Positions 17,510 to 27,900 of a stretch of 64,000 bases of DNA are shown one piece after another (position 1 is the first letter of the stretch; every line of letters starts with the position of its first letter). The notes under the pieces are model-generated. The model was not told the origin of the DNA. It saw only the letters and a list, made by a program, of their open reading frames with translations, and made no database searches. The stretch comes from Mycobacterium heckeshornense. GTDB taxonomy: Bacteria; Actinomycetota; Actinomycetes; Mycobacteriales; Mycobacteriaceae. The stretch is taken from contig NZ_AP024237.1 of the NCBI RefSeq assembly GCF_016592155.1, forward strand, positions 4,216,001-4,280,000, in the 5' to 3' direction. A program made the position numbers and the translations under genes.

Positions 17510-20284
17510 ATGACCGATCCCACCACAGCCGCCGTTCCGCGCCGCAAGCTGATCGAGGTGGCCATCCCGCTGGAGAAAATCAACGCCGAGTCCGCGCGCG
17601 AAAAGTCGATCCGCCACGGCCACCCCTCCACCTTGCACCTGTGGTGGTCGCGCAAGCCGCTGGCCACCGCCCGCGCGGTGCTGTTCGCGCAGCTGGTCGA
17701 CGACCCGTCCTCGCACCCCGACCGGTTCCCCACCGACGAGGACGTGGCCGCGGAACGCAAACGCCTGCATGAGCTCATCGAGCGGCTGGTGGTCTGGGAA
17801 AACATCGGCGACCAGGAGCTGCTGCGCGAAGCCCACCAAGAAATCCTGAACTCCACCGACGGCAACCCCCCGCCGGTGCTCGACCCGTTCGCCGGCGGCG
17901 GCACCATCCCGCTGGAGGCGCAGCGGCTCGGGTTGCAAGCCCACGCCTGCGACCTCAACCCGGTGGCGGTGCTGATCACCAAGGCGCTCATCGAGATCCC
18001 ACCGAAATTCGCCGGGCGCACACCGGTGTTCCCCGGCGCGGTCAACGAAACGTTCAGCACCTGGCCGGGGGCGAGCGGGCTGGCCGAAGACGTGCGCCGC
18101 TACGGCCGATGGATGCGCGACGAGGCCGAAAAACGCATCGGTCACCTGTATCCAAAAGCCACCCTGCCCGGCGGCGCCACAGCGACGGTGATCGCCTGGA
18201 TCTGGGCGCGCACCGTCACCTGCCCCAACCCGCGCTGCGGGATCGCCATGCCGCTGACCAGCAAGTGGTGGCTAGGCAAGAAGAAAGGCAAGGAAACCTA
18301 CGTCATCCCGCGCGTCGACAACGGCACAGTGCGCTTCGCCATCGGACATGGTCTGGCCGGTGCGCCCCGCCAGGAGGATGACGGCACCGTCGATCGCTCG
18401 GGCGCCCGGTGCATCGGTTGCGGCGCGGCGGTCGATCGTGAACACATCAAGGCTGAAGGCCGTGCCGGTCGCATGGGCGCGCAGCTGATGGCTACCGTCG
18501 CCGAAGGCAATCGCACAAGGATTTATCTGGAGCCGACCGAGGAGCATGAGCGGGCGGCGGATGTACCGAGCCCCAAAGACGTGCCAGAAGGCGAATTGGC
18601 TTACGACCCGCGCAATGTGTGGACACCGCCATATGGCCTGACCACCTTCGCCGACTTGTTCACCCCGCGCCAGCTCACCGCGCTGACCACGTTCAGCGAC
18701 CTTGTTGGTGAAGCGCGCGAGCTCGTGCTGCGCGACGCTCTCGCCGCTGGCATGCCCGAAGGCGACCGCCTTGACGCCGGCGGCACCGGAGCCGCCGCCT
18801 ACGCCGACGCCGTCGCAACGTATTTGGGGTTGGGGGTGAGTCGGACAGCAGACCTCGGGAACTCGATTGCAACTTGGTCGAGCTCACGCGACCAGACCCG
18901 AAACTTGTTTGCACGCCAAGCGATACCAATGTCATGGGACTTCGTTGAGGTAAATCCGTTCGCTGACGCTGCCGGTTCGGTGGCGATAGCCACTGAAACT
19001 ATGCGCGATGCTTTGGCTCATTTGGCCGCGGAAACAATCGCGTACGTCGAGCAAGCCGACGCACGTCAAATCGCTGCTTCGGAAATGCTCATTTCAACAG
19101 ACCCGCCCTACTACGACAACGTGGGCTACTCCGACCTGTCGGATTTCTTCTACGTCTGGCTGCGGCGTTCCCTCCGAGCCATCCATCCCAGCGTTCTCGG
19201 CACGATGCTCGTTCCCAAGGCTGAGGAGCTGGTGGCCAACCCGTACCGGCACGGCGGAAAAGACGGCGCACACCAGTTCTTCGAGAAAGGTTTTCGCGAA
19301 GTATTCCGTCGTGCTCGCGAAACCACGCTGCTCGACTTCCCCATCACCGTGTATTACGCATTCAAACAGAAGGAATCCGAACTCGGCGGTGACTCGTCGA
19401 CCGGATGGGAAACCCTGCTGGAAGGGATGATTCAGTCCGGCTGGGCGATCACCGCGACGTGGCCGATGCGAAGTGAACGCGGCGGGCGGATGCTAAGTGT
19501 CGGCACCAACGCGCTGGCTTCCTCCATCGTGCTTGCGCTTCGCCCACGCCCGGACAATGCCCCGCGCATTGACGGCCGCAGGTTCATTACCACCCTGAAA
19601 GCCGAGCTGCCGGAAGCACTTCGGGAGCTGCGGCAGGGCGCGATCGCGCCCGTCGACCTGCCGCAGGCCGCGATCGGCCCGGGCATGGCGGTATTCTCCC
19701 GCCACAGCGCGGTCCTCGAAGACGACGGCACCCGGATGAGTGTGCGCACCGCGCTGCAGCGGATCAACGAGATCCTCGACGAGGTGCTCAACGAGCAGGA
19801 AGGCGATTTCGACGCCGACACCCGCTTCGCGATAGCCTGGTTCCGCCAGCACGGTTTCGACCGCGGCCCCTACGGCGACGCCGACAACCTGGCCCGCGCC
19901 CGCAACGCCTCACTCGACCACCTGCAACGCGCGGGCATCTTGACCAAAGGCGGCGGTCATGCGGCGCTCGTCAACTACACCGACCTCGACGACAATTACG
20001 ATCCGGCAGCCGACCCGTCGATCAGCGTGTGGGAGGTCGTCATGCACCTCACCAAACGCTTCGCCTCCGGCGGCATCCCGGAAGCGGCTGCGTTTCTCGG
20101 GCAGGTGCCGCCCAGCATCGACCGCGACCACTGCAAGGAGCTGGCCACCCTGCTTTTTCACATCGCCGAGGGCATCAAACGCACCAAGCTCGCCGTCGAC
20201 TTCAACGCGCTCGGCGCGGCCTGGAACGAAATCGCCCGCACCGCACCGACAACCGCGGCAAGACCGACACTCGACTACACCTGA
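17510..20284 (+). CDS. DUF1156-type DNA methylase with internal Zn ribbon
   Basis: 924 residues. The N-terminus is DUF1156 (KLIEVAIPLEKINAESAREK, then HPSTLHLWWSRKPL). The SAM-binding motif LDPFAGGGT is at 124-132. A zinc-ribbon-like insert has CPNPRC near 233 and CIGC near 302. The catalytic DPPYYDN motif is near residue 531, the signature of amino methyltransferases acting on adenine or cytosine. The family is a predicted adenine-specific DNA methylase often found next to DUF499 ATPases and helicases in defence islands. Here it likely marks host DNA so that the island does not attack it. It follows the SNF2 helicase and should share its transcript. The next gene of the set is separated by an antisense gene pair. 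Confidence 0.88.
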   Translation: MTDPTTAAVPRRKLIEVAIPLEKINAESAREKSIRHGHPSTLHLWWSRKPLATARAVLFAQLVDDPSSHPDRFPTDEDVAAERKRLHELIERLVVWENIGDQELLREAHQEILNSTDGNPPPVLDPFAGGGTIPLEAQRLGLQAHACDLNPVAVLITKALIEIPPKFAGRTPVFPGAVNETFSTWPGASGLAEDVRRYGRWMRDEAEKRIGHLYPKATLPGGATATVIAWIWARTVTCPNPRCGIAMPLTSKWWLGKKKGKETYVIPRVDNGTVRFAIGHGLAGAPRQEDDGTVDRSGARCIGCGAAVDREHIKAEGRAGRMGAQLMATVAEGNRTRIYLEPTEEHERAADVPSPKDVPEGELAYDPRNVWTPPYGLTTFADLFTPRQLTALTTFSDLVGEARELVLRDALAAGMPEGDRLDAGGTGAAAYADAVATYLGLGVSRTADLGNSIATWSSSRDQTRNLFARQAIPMSWDFVEVNPFADAAGSVAIATETMRDALAHLAAETIAYVEQADARQIAASEMLISTDPPYYDNVGYSDLSDFFYVWLRRSLRAIHPSVLGTMLVPKAEELVANPYRHGGKDGAHQFFEKGFREVFRRARETTLLDFPITVYYAFKQKESELGGDSSTGWETLLEGMIQSGWAITATWPMRSERGGRMLSVGTNALASSIVLALRPRPDNAPRIDGRRFITTLKAELPEALRELRQGAIAPVDLPQAAIGPGMAVFSRHSAVLEDDGTRMSVRTALQRINEILDEVLNEQEGDFDADTRFAIAWFRQHGFDRGPYGDADNLARARNASLDHLQRAGILTKGGGHAALVNYTDLDDNYDPAADPSISVWEVVMHLTKRFASGGIPEAAAFLGQVPPSIDRDHCKELATLLFHIAEGIKRTKLAVDFNALGAAWNEIARTAPTTAARPTLDYT

Positions 20285-20365
20285 GCTTAAGCACAGGAGA
20301 GTAGCCGCCGACGCAGCCCTGGATCATGGCCTTCGCAGGCGTTAAGGACGGTCATGCCGCGGCTT

Positions 20366-20668
20366 TTACCGATGCCGCTCAGGCGCGGCGGCGATTTGCC
20401 GATCGTTCATCTCGGTGTCGGTGGCGACCGGAATCCCCGGAAGCAGAGGCTTGATTCCTTCTGCAAGCCGGTCACGAGCCGCGAGTTGGGCATCTTCGTC
20501 ACGGATGAGGAGATCGATCACATAACCCATGCCTGGGTAGCCATCGCCATCGGCTTCGACATCGAGATAAGTAGCGTCGCCGGTCTGGTGCTGCCAGGTT
20601 TCGACCGCCGCCCTCACCTGCTCAAGGGTGGCTTGCTCACCGACATAGACAGCACGGACCATGCTCAC
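20366..20668 (-). CDS. Putative immunity/antitoxin partner of the CdiA-C-like toxin
   Basis: About 100 residues, acidic, no recognised domain. The start may be GTG 20668, which overlaps the toxin stop in GTGA, or ATG 20662. The text (VYVGEQATLEQVRAAVETWQ...GYPGMGYVIDLLIRDEDAQL) suggests a compact alpha/beta fold. It lies immediately downstream of, and is probably co-translated with, the nuclease-like gene, the order usual for CDI toxin/immunity pairs. Immunity function is inferred from that context. The pair is antisense to the surrounding defence operon. Confidence 0.55.
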   Translation of the reverse strand: MSMVRAVYVGEQATLEQVRAAVETWQHQTGDATYLDVEADGDGYPGMGYVIDLLIRDEDAQLAARDRLAEGIKPLLPGIPVATDTEMNDRQIAAAPERHR

Positions 20669-21324
20669 GGCTTCCACCCTAGCGCCGATCCGTCCGCAAG
20701 CACCACGACCACCTGCCGGACATCGACTCCGTGCACCCGGATAGCTTTGCGTAGTGCTGTTGCCGCCCGATCCGGCGGGATGGCTACACCACGCCCGTCG
20801 ACGACGACAATCGGCGACTGTTTCCGGCCAGATCGCACCCCAGCGCGGGCGGCGTTCTCAGCGGGGCTGTCGAGGGTCTTCATTTCAAGGGTGGCCCGTC
20901 CATCCACGTGGTCGAAGACGGCATCGGGCGTCGGCTTTCCGGGCCGGTCACGGGCGCGAACCGACCGTAGACCCGTCATGCCGTGCGCGGTCAACCAGTC
21001 CGCGAGGACCCGTTCCTTTGGGCTGAAGTAGCGGTACGGATCATCGTCTGGTGCGACGAGCCCCGCGGCTTCGAGCTCGGCCACGCTCGGCGGAACCTTC
21101 TCGCGGGGCGCCCCGCCGGGACGCACATGAACCGCCACGACGCCACGAACAATCCACCCGGTCTCGAGTTCCTCGCCAGCGTGCACCAGCCGACCGTCGC
21201 CGGGCGGTTCGGTTGGAGGCTTGTTGCTGGCACCCATTTGGTGCACGAGCGTTGCAGAGCGCACCGACACCTCCGGGAGCTCACCAACCGGCGGGAACGG
21301 TTCCCTGTCGGCCGTTGAGTGCAT
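20665..21324 (-). CDS. CdiA-C-like nuclease toxin (orphan, embedded in defence island)
   Basis: 219 residues if started at 21324; a start near 21237 (MGASNKPP) is also possible. The C-terminal ~120 residues match the pattern of contact-dependent-inhibition tRNase tips: YFSPKERVLADWL, TPDAVFD, TLEMKTL and a later QSPIVVVDGRG followed by VVVVLADGS. The TPD...EMK arrangement fits a PD-(D/E)xK-type active site. There is no signal peptide, two-partner secretion or WXG domain, so it is probably an intracellular toxin-like module, not a secreted CDI protein. It is coupled to a downstream small gene. It lies between methylase and ATPase genes on the opposite strand. Confidence 0.6.
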   Translation of the reverse strand: MHSTADREPFPPVGELPEVSVRSATLVHQMGASNKPPTEPPGDGRLVHAGEELETGWIVRGVVAVHVRPGGAPREKVPPSVAELEAAGLVAPDDDPYRYFSPKERVLADWLTAHGMTGLRSVRARDRPGKPTPDAVFDHVDGRATLEMKTLDSPAENAARAGVRSGRKQSPIVVVDGRGVAIPPDRAATALRKAIRVHGVDVRQVVVVLADGSALGWKP

Positions 21325-21368
21325 ACTGTCGTGTTTGCTTCCGTTGATATTGGTGAAGGGGCTAACCG

Positions 21369-24300
21369 ATGGCGCTGAGCAATCGCGACCGGGTGGACCG
21401 GGCGCTGGAGCTGCTCGGTAGGGCGCTGGATGCGTTTCTGCAGCGGGTCGTGGAACCGGAGCTGCCCAAAGGGGTCGATTGGACGGCGCTACTGGCCGCC
21501 AAGGACGGCGCTAGGGGCATCACCGGAAAAACCTACAACCGCGTCGACCCACAAAACGGCCTGCGGGTGCTCACCGAGAAAGCCACGGCGGCCTACAAGC
21601 CGCGCTGGTACCCGTTTAGCCAGTATCTGTCGCGGGCCGAGGAGAGCTGGGCCAGCGAGCTGCGCGACGTGCGCGACCGTCACGCGCACCGCCAACCGTT
21701 CAGCGTCGACGACGCCTATCGCGCGCTGGACACCACCGAGCGTTTCCTGCGGGCGGTCGGCGCCCCTCAGGAGGCTGAGGAGGTGCGGCGGCTGCGGGTG
21801 GATCTGCGCCGGGTGTCCTCCGAGCAGGAAGACCGCCGGGTGATGAAAAGCTCCGGCACCGCCGAGGTCGGCTCGCAGAATCTGACGCCTTGGCGGGAGG
21901 TGCTCGCCCCGCACCCCGATGTCGCCAGCGGCAACTTCCACGCCGCGGAGTTCGCCGCCGACCTGGCGATGGTGGCCCGCTCCGAAGGTGACTCCGAGTA
22001 CACCGACCCTATTCAGTTTTTCCGCCGCACGTTTCTGACCGCGGGGTTGCGCGATCTGATCACCCGGATGGTTAAGCGGGTCACCGGTGACCCAAACGCG
22101 TCGCCGGTGATCAACCTGCAGACCAACTTCGGTGGCGGCAAAACCCATTCGATGCTGGCGCTGTGGCATCTGGCCTCGGGACGCAAGCTGATCGAGTACC
22201 CCCAGGAGGTGCAAGACCTGCTGGCGGGTCTGGACCTCGACAGTGTGGCCGGCCGGGTGCAGCGGGTCGCGCTGGTGGGCAACGACCTGTGCGCATCCGA
22301 GCCTCGGGTGCACAAGGACGGCACCGTGACCCGCACGTTGTGGGGGGAGCTGGCCTGGCAGCTCGGCGGTCAAGAAGCCTACGAGTTGATCGCCGAATCC
22401 GACCGCACCGCAACCAATCCGGGCCATGTGTTAGGGGAGCTCTTTGAGCTCTACACCCCTGCGGTGATTTTGATCGACGAGTGGGTCGCCTACGCCCGCC
22501 AGCTCTACGGCCGCGACGATCTTCCTGGCGGCACTTTCGACACCCAGTTCACCTTCGCCCAGACGTTGACCGAGAAGGCCAAAGCCGTGCCCGGTATCTT
22601 GGTGGTGGTCTCGATTCCGGCGTCCGAGAGCGCCACCGACGAAACTGGTGCCAGCGACGCCGAGGTCGGCGGCGAGTATGGCCGGGAGGCGTTGCGCCGA
22701 CTGCAGAATGTGGTGCGCCGCACCGCCGATCAGTGGCGACCGGCCAACCCCGAGGAGAGCTTCGAGATCGTCCGTCGCCGGCTTTTCGTCCCGCCCGACG
22801 GCGAGGCGCTGGCCAAGATCAGCGCCACCGCCAACGCGATGGTGAAGTTCTACCGCGACAACGGCACGGTTTTCCCGCGTGAGGCCCGCGACAACGACTA
22901 CATCGAGCGGATCAAGCGGTCCTACCCCGTGCATCCCGAGCTGTTCGACCGGCTCTACGAGGATTGGTCGACTTTGGAGCGCTTCCAGCGCACCCGCGGT
23001 GTGCTGCGGCTGATGAACAACGTGGTGGGCGAACTGTGGCGATCCGATGATGCCGCGCCGCTGATCATGCCCGGCTCGGTGCTGCTGGACTCCGACAACG
23101 TGGTCACCGAGCTCACGCAATACCTCGAGGATCGATGGAAGGCGATCATCGACGCCGATGTCGACGGCCCCAACTCCACACCGGAACAAGTCGAAAAAGC
23201 CAACCCAGCATTGTTTGGTGCCCGACACATCGCGCACCGGTTGGCGCGAACCGTGTTCATTGGCGCCACTCCGACGCTTAACACCGCCCACAAGGGCATC
23301 GACAAAAGCCGCATCTTTTTGGGCACCGCCCTGCCCGGCGATATCTGCGGCAATTTCCACGCCGCGCTGGATGGCATGTCGAACCTGGCGACCTATCTGT
23401 ACAACGACGGCAACCGCTACTGGTTTGACACCCAAGCCAACACCACCAAGGCCGCGCGCGACTTCGCCGAGCGGTTGCAGACCGAGGACGTGTGGAAGGA
23501 AGTCTCCGAACGCCTGCACGCCCACCGCGCCACCCCAAAGGATGGTTTCGCCGCGGTACACACCGCGCCTGATGGTTCGGCCGACGTTCGCGATGTCCAG
23601 GAGACACGGCTGGTCATCGTCCCGCCCGCCTACCCGTATGACCGCAAGCAGGGCGACGAATCCAAGGCCACCGCGTGGGCACACGAGATCCTTACCTATT
23701 GCGGTAGTGCGGCAAGGGTTTATCGCAACACGTTGTGCTTCCTCGCACCCGATGCTGCCCGCCTGGCCGAACTGGACACCGCAGTACGCGAATACCTGGC
23801 CTGGTGCTATGTGGCCACGAATGTCGATGAGCTTGGCTTGACGGGACAGCAGGAAAAACAAGCTGAGTTGCGCCGGAACCGAGCAGATGAAACAGTGCGC
23901 AATCGGTTGATGGACACCTACACCTGGCTTATCTACCCCGAACAGCAAGCAGCGAATCCGTTGACGCTCACCGCGATCAAAGCCGAGGGCACCACCACTA
24001 ACCTGGCCGAGCGGGCCGCCAAACGCGCCCGGGAACAGAACCAACTGGTCGTCACCCGCTCAGCGACCTTGATCCGCTACGACATCGACGAGAACTTGAC
24101 GTCGATTTGGAAACGCGACGGCCATATCAGCGCCGGGGACCTGTGGAAGTACTACACCACCTACCCGTACATGGCCCGGCTGCGGGACCGGCAGGTGTTC
24201 GAGGACGGTGTGTGGTCGGTGTATGACAACCAAATCCTCTGGGAAAAAGATGGATTCGCGTTCGCCCAAGCGTGGGACGGCGAACGATACGTGGGGTTAG

Positions 24301-24722
24301 TGCTGCCGACCGACCAAGAGCCGCCGCCGACGATCACCGACACCTTATTGTTGGTCGAGCCGTCACGCGCTGTGGCACAACGCAAGCGCGAGGTCGAGGA
24401 ACTCGGTGAGGAGGAGGAACCAGGAGGTGAGGAGGACCGCGCCGGCGGGCAGGTACCTGCCGCGCCACCCGGAGCCGGACCCGCACCGAAGACGCGGTAC
24501 TTCGGGGTGCGGACACTCGACGCGGAGCGCTACGCGGTCGACTTCGGCAAGATCAACGCCGAGGTTCTGCAGCACCTCGCCGCCCAACCCGGCGTACAGC
24601 TGCAGGTCCGTATCGAAGTCGAAGCCCAGGCACCACAAGGATTCGACGACAGCCGAATTCGAACCGTGTCAGAGAACGCGGCGACGCTGAAGTTCGATCA
24701 ATCCGGGTTCGAAACGGACTGA
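21369..24722 (+). CDS. DUF499 AAA+ ATPase with N-terminal Swt1-type HEPN domain
   Basis: 1,117 residues. Residues ~1-140 form a Swt1-type HEPN domain ending in RDRHAHRQPFSVDDAYRALDT. This keeps an R102-x4-H107 pair, with Asp in place of the usual Asn after Arg. The DUF499 ATPase follows, with Walker A FGGGKTHS at 254-261 and Walker B PAVILIDEW near 364. The C-terminal part ends in an acidic linker (EELGEEEEPGGEED) and a small domain. DUF499 ATPases are typical partners of DUF1156 methylases. Fusion to a HEPN domain suggests either RNase activity or a protein-interaction role. ATG 21369 is 45 bases from the divergent toxin gene start, so this gene probably has its own promoter there. Confidence 0.85.
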   Translation: MALSNRDRVDRALELLGRALDAFLQRVVEPELPKGVDWTALLAAKDGARGITGKTYNRVDPQNGLRVLTEKATAAYKPRWYPFSQYLSRAEESWASELRDVRDRHAHRQPFSVDDAYRALDTTERFLRAVGAPQEAEEVRRLRVDLRRVSSEQEDRRVMKSSGTAEVGSQNLTPWREVLAPHPDVASGNFHAAEFAADLAMVARSEGDSEYTDPIQFFRRTFLTAGLRDLITRMVKRVTGDPNASPVINLQTNFGGGKTHSMLALWHLASGRKLIEYPQEVQDLLAGLDLDSVAGRVQRVALVGNDLCASEPRVHKDGTVTRTLWGELAWQLGGQEAYELIAESDRTATNPGHVLGELFELYTPAVILIDEWVAYARQLYGRDDLPGGTFDTQFTFAQTLTEKAKAVPGILVVVSIPASESATDETGASDAEVGGEYGREALRRLQNVVRRTADQWRPANPEESFEIVRRRLFVPPDGEALAKISATANAMVKFYRDNGTVFPREARDNDYIERIKRSYPVHPELFDRLYEDWSTLERFQRTRGVLRLMNNVVGELWRSDDAAPLIMPGSVLLDSDNVVTELTQYLEDRWKAIIDADVDGPNSTPEQVEKANPALFGARHIAHRLARTVFIGATPTLNTAHKGIDKSRIFLGTALPGDICGNFHAALDGMSNLATYLYNDGNRYWFDTQANTTKAARDFAERLQTEDVWKEVSERLHAHRATPKDGFAAVHTAPDGSADVRDVQETRLVIVPPAYPYDRKQGDESKATAWAHEILTYCGSAARVYRNTLCFLAPDAARLAELDTAVREYLAWCYVATNVDELGLTGQQEKQAELRRNRADETVRNRLMDTYTWLIYPEQQAANPLTLTAIKAEGTTTNLAERAAKRAREQNQLVVTRSATLIRYDIDENLTSIWKRDGHISAGDLWKYYTTYPYMARLRDRQVFEDGVWSVYDNQILWEKDGFAFAQAWDGERYVGLVLPTDQEPPPTITDTLLLVEPSRAVAQRKREVEELGEEEEPGGEEDRAGGQVPAAPPGAGPAPKTRYFGVRTLDAERYAVDFGKINAEVLQHLAAQPGVQLQVRIEVEAQAPQGFDDSRIRTVSENAATLKFDQSGFETD

Positions 24723-24996
24723 TGGCGCGGTAAGGCGATGGGCACTACTCCAACGAGAAATCCGTTGTACCGAAGCGAAAGCAGCTGTGAGAAAGACGAG
24801 TTCATGAGCCATTTGTCACAGCATGTGCAAGCTGTCGAAGAGCTTCGCACTCAATACGCCACAACGTGTCGTCACCATCCAAGGTGATCAGACTTCGCGT
24901 GTTCTTCACCGTACGCCAGGGGTATGACAGTGAGAGCCGCTTTTGACTGTCGCGTCGCTTCGCTCGTTGACTGGGCTTAAGAGGCAACCTAAAACC
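24723..24996. other. Intergenic region between convergent island genes
   Basis: About 270 bases between the stops of the DUF499 ATPase and the convergent helicase. A minus-strand frame of about 60 codons (24802-24987) includes LITLDGDDTLWRIECEALRQ, which reads like a protein but has no supporting context. I leave it uncalled. No clear intrinsic terminator. Confidence 0.35.
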
Positions 24997-27900
24997 TCAC
25001 GCCGCCGCCGCCCGCGCACCCATAAACACCTCGGTCGGCATCGGTCGCTGCAGCCGCCAGGTGATCGCCATCGGCCGGTCGCCCTCGTGGGAGACGTAGT
25101 GGGCCGGCCCAAGGAACACATACGGGGCGGTGCCGAGGGCGTTGGTTTTGGTTTCGCGGACGAACAGCAGGATATGTGAGCCGCGTTCGCGGTGGTGGAT
25201 GTAGCGCTGCCCGGTCGGCGAAGCCGCCGAGGTGGTCGATTGCGATTCCCAGTGGAAAAGCTCTGGGCTGAGCGCGAAGTCGCGGTACATTGTCGTCGGC
25301 GAGTAGTCGGTTTCGGTCTTTTTCAGCGTGATCAAAAACGCGTCGGTGTTGATCGCGTCGCACCACAGCACACCTTCCCGAAAGGTGCTCGGTCGCCGCC
25401 GCGATGCCACACCCAGGGCGGCGAGGATTTCTTCGCGCGAGTAGCTGGCGTGCACCGCCAGTGGCACATCGCTCAGCGCCGGGATCAACTCACCCAGCGG
25501 CTGGGTGCTGCGCCGCGCCGCGTCGAAGGCGATGTCGATCACCTGGCGCATCTCGTCGAGCACCGGCTCACCAAGGATCGCCGCCAGCGCGTCTGCGGCG
25601 CTAGTGAATTCGCTGCCGTCGGGAAACAGCGAATAAAACAGCATCTCGGCCAGCCGCTGCCCGGCAGGGTTGTGCGCCGACACGTCACCGTTGAAGATGA
25701 CGTGGTAGCCGGTGTGACGCTGCCGATCATCGACGTGGGCGAGCGCGCGGACCCGTTTGACCAGCTCACGTTCACGCGGCCCAGGCTGGGCGGGCAGCTT
25801 GCCGGCGTCGCGGCACAACGTAGTCCATGAGCGACCCGAGCGCAGCACATCCTCCAAGCCGCGACCATATGCGTCGAGATAGGAGGCGAGGTCATTATTG
25901 GGATGGTCTCGAATCTCCGAGACCAACGCCGCCCAGCGCGGCTGGACTTGCTGGCGGACGTTTTCTAGCACCAGATCCCGCGCTATCGGGTCGAGCACAA
26001 TCTGGCTACCCGAGGGCAGGAAGGGAAAACCCTGCTGCAGCTGGTGGACCAAAGCCGTGCGGCTAAGCCCCGTCAACGCCCGGAAACGCTGATCGAACCG
26101 GAACTCGCGGCGTTGATTCCCAACGAAATCCAAGGCGGTCAGCACGGTCTTGCTCGGTGTCAACCGCAGGCCGCGACCGAGTTGTTGGAGGAACACGGTG
26201 GCGCTTTCGGTCGGGCGCAAAAACAGCACCGTGTCCACCTCGGGGATGTCCAGGCCTTCATTGAACAGGTCGACGGCGAACACGATGTTGATTTCCCTGT
26301 TGCGCAACGCACTCAGCGCCGACTGGCGTTCGCTGGCTGGGGTTTCGGCGGAGATCGCACGCGCCGGAACACCCGCGGCGACAAACCGATCCGCCATGTA
26401 GCGGGCATGGTCGATGCTCACACAAAAACCCAGGGCACGCATCGCCGCCACATCGGCCACCTTGTCGCGCAGCTCCTTGAGCACGATGCGGGTACGCGCG
26501 TCATTGCCGGTATACAGACTGCTCAGCACAGCCACGTCGTATCCACCACGTTTCCACTGCAATCCGCCCAAATCGACCCCGTCGTGAATACCGAAGTAAT
26601 GAAACGGGCACAACAGGTTTTGTTCCAGCGCCTCCCACAGCCGCAGCTCCGCGGCAACCCGACCGCCGAAGAACTCCCGCACGTCGACGCCGTCACCGCG
26701 CTCCGGTGTTGCGGTCAGGCCCAGCAGTTCGATGGGTTGCACATGGTTGAGCAGCCGCTGATAGCTGGCGGCCTCGGCGTGGTGAAACTCGTCGATCACC
26801 ACCACGTCGAAGTGGCTGGGGTCGATGGCGGCGAGCCGTTGGGCCGATAGCGATTGGATGCTGGCGAACACGTGGCGCCATCTGGTCGGCCGGTCCCCGC
26901 CGACCAGCAGTTCGCCGAAAGCCGGATCGGTCAACACCTCCTGATACAGCCGTCGCGCCTGGGTGAGGATCTCCTTGCGGTGAGCCACGAACAGCAACGT
27001 CAAGTCGCGGCCGTGCACCTCGCGGACCAGCCGGCGATAGTCCAGCGCCGCGACGACGGTCTTGCCCGTTCCGGTGGCTGCCACGATCAGGTTGCGGTGC
27101 CGATTGTGCAGCACGCGTTCCGCGTCGAGCTCTTCGAGCATCTCGGCCTGGAATGCCTTGGGCTGCACCTCCAGCCCCGATAGTGTGACCGTGAGCCGGT
27201 CACGCTGTCGCCCGCCCGCGGCAATGTCGAGCGCCGCACGCAGCCGCTCCCCGTCAGCAGACGGTTGGTAGGGCTCGAATTCGCGGTTTTCCCAATAGAA
27301 CTCGAACGTCGCCCGGAACTTCTCCAGCAAATGTGGAGTCGAAACCGCCGAGAGCCGCACGTTCCACTCCAGCCCGTCCACCAACGCTGCATGCGATAGA
27401 TTGCTCGACCCCACATACGCGGTGTGAAAACCGGTGTTGCGCCGCAACAACCACGCCTTGGCGTGCAAGCGGGTGCGCTCGATTTCGTAGTTAATCCGCA
27501 CCTGCGCGCCGAACTCCTGCACCAACGCGTCGAGTGCGCGGGCGTCGGTGGCCCCCAGATAGGTCGTGGTGATGACCCGCAGCGGCACCGCACGCACCCG
27601 CAGCTCGCGCAGTTCGTCTTCCAGCAGCCGCAGGCCCTGCCATTTGATGAACGCGCACAACAAATCCACCTGATCGGCGCTGGCCAGTTCGGCGCGCAGC
27701 TCGGCAGCCAGCGTGGGCTCGTTGTGCGCCGTGGTCAATAGCGCCGCATCCGATAACGGTGTTGCGGGCCGGGGTAACCGGGCCGCACCCAGCCGGTGGG
27801 CGGCCTGGATCTGCTCGAGGCGCTCAATGGTGCCGGGCTCGCGTTGATACAGCCCCTCGGCCAGCGCATCGGGATCGGGTAGCGCCGCCAGGATTCGGCC

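Noticed and set aside
20354..21031. Plus-strand frame of 225 codons across the toxin pair, which would fill the operon gap
   Set aside because: Its text is Ser/Thr/Arg-rich without a domain, whereas the minus strand has two coupled, motif-bearing genes.
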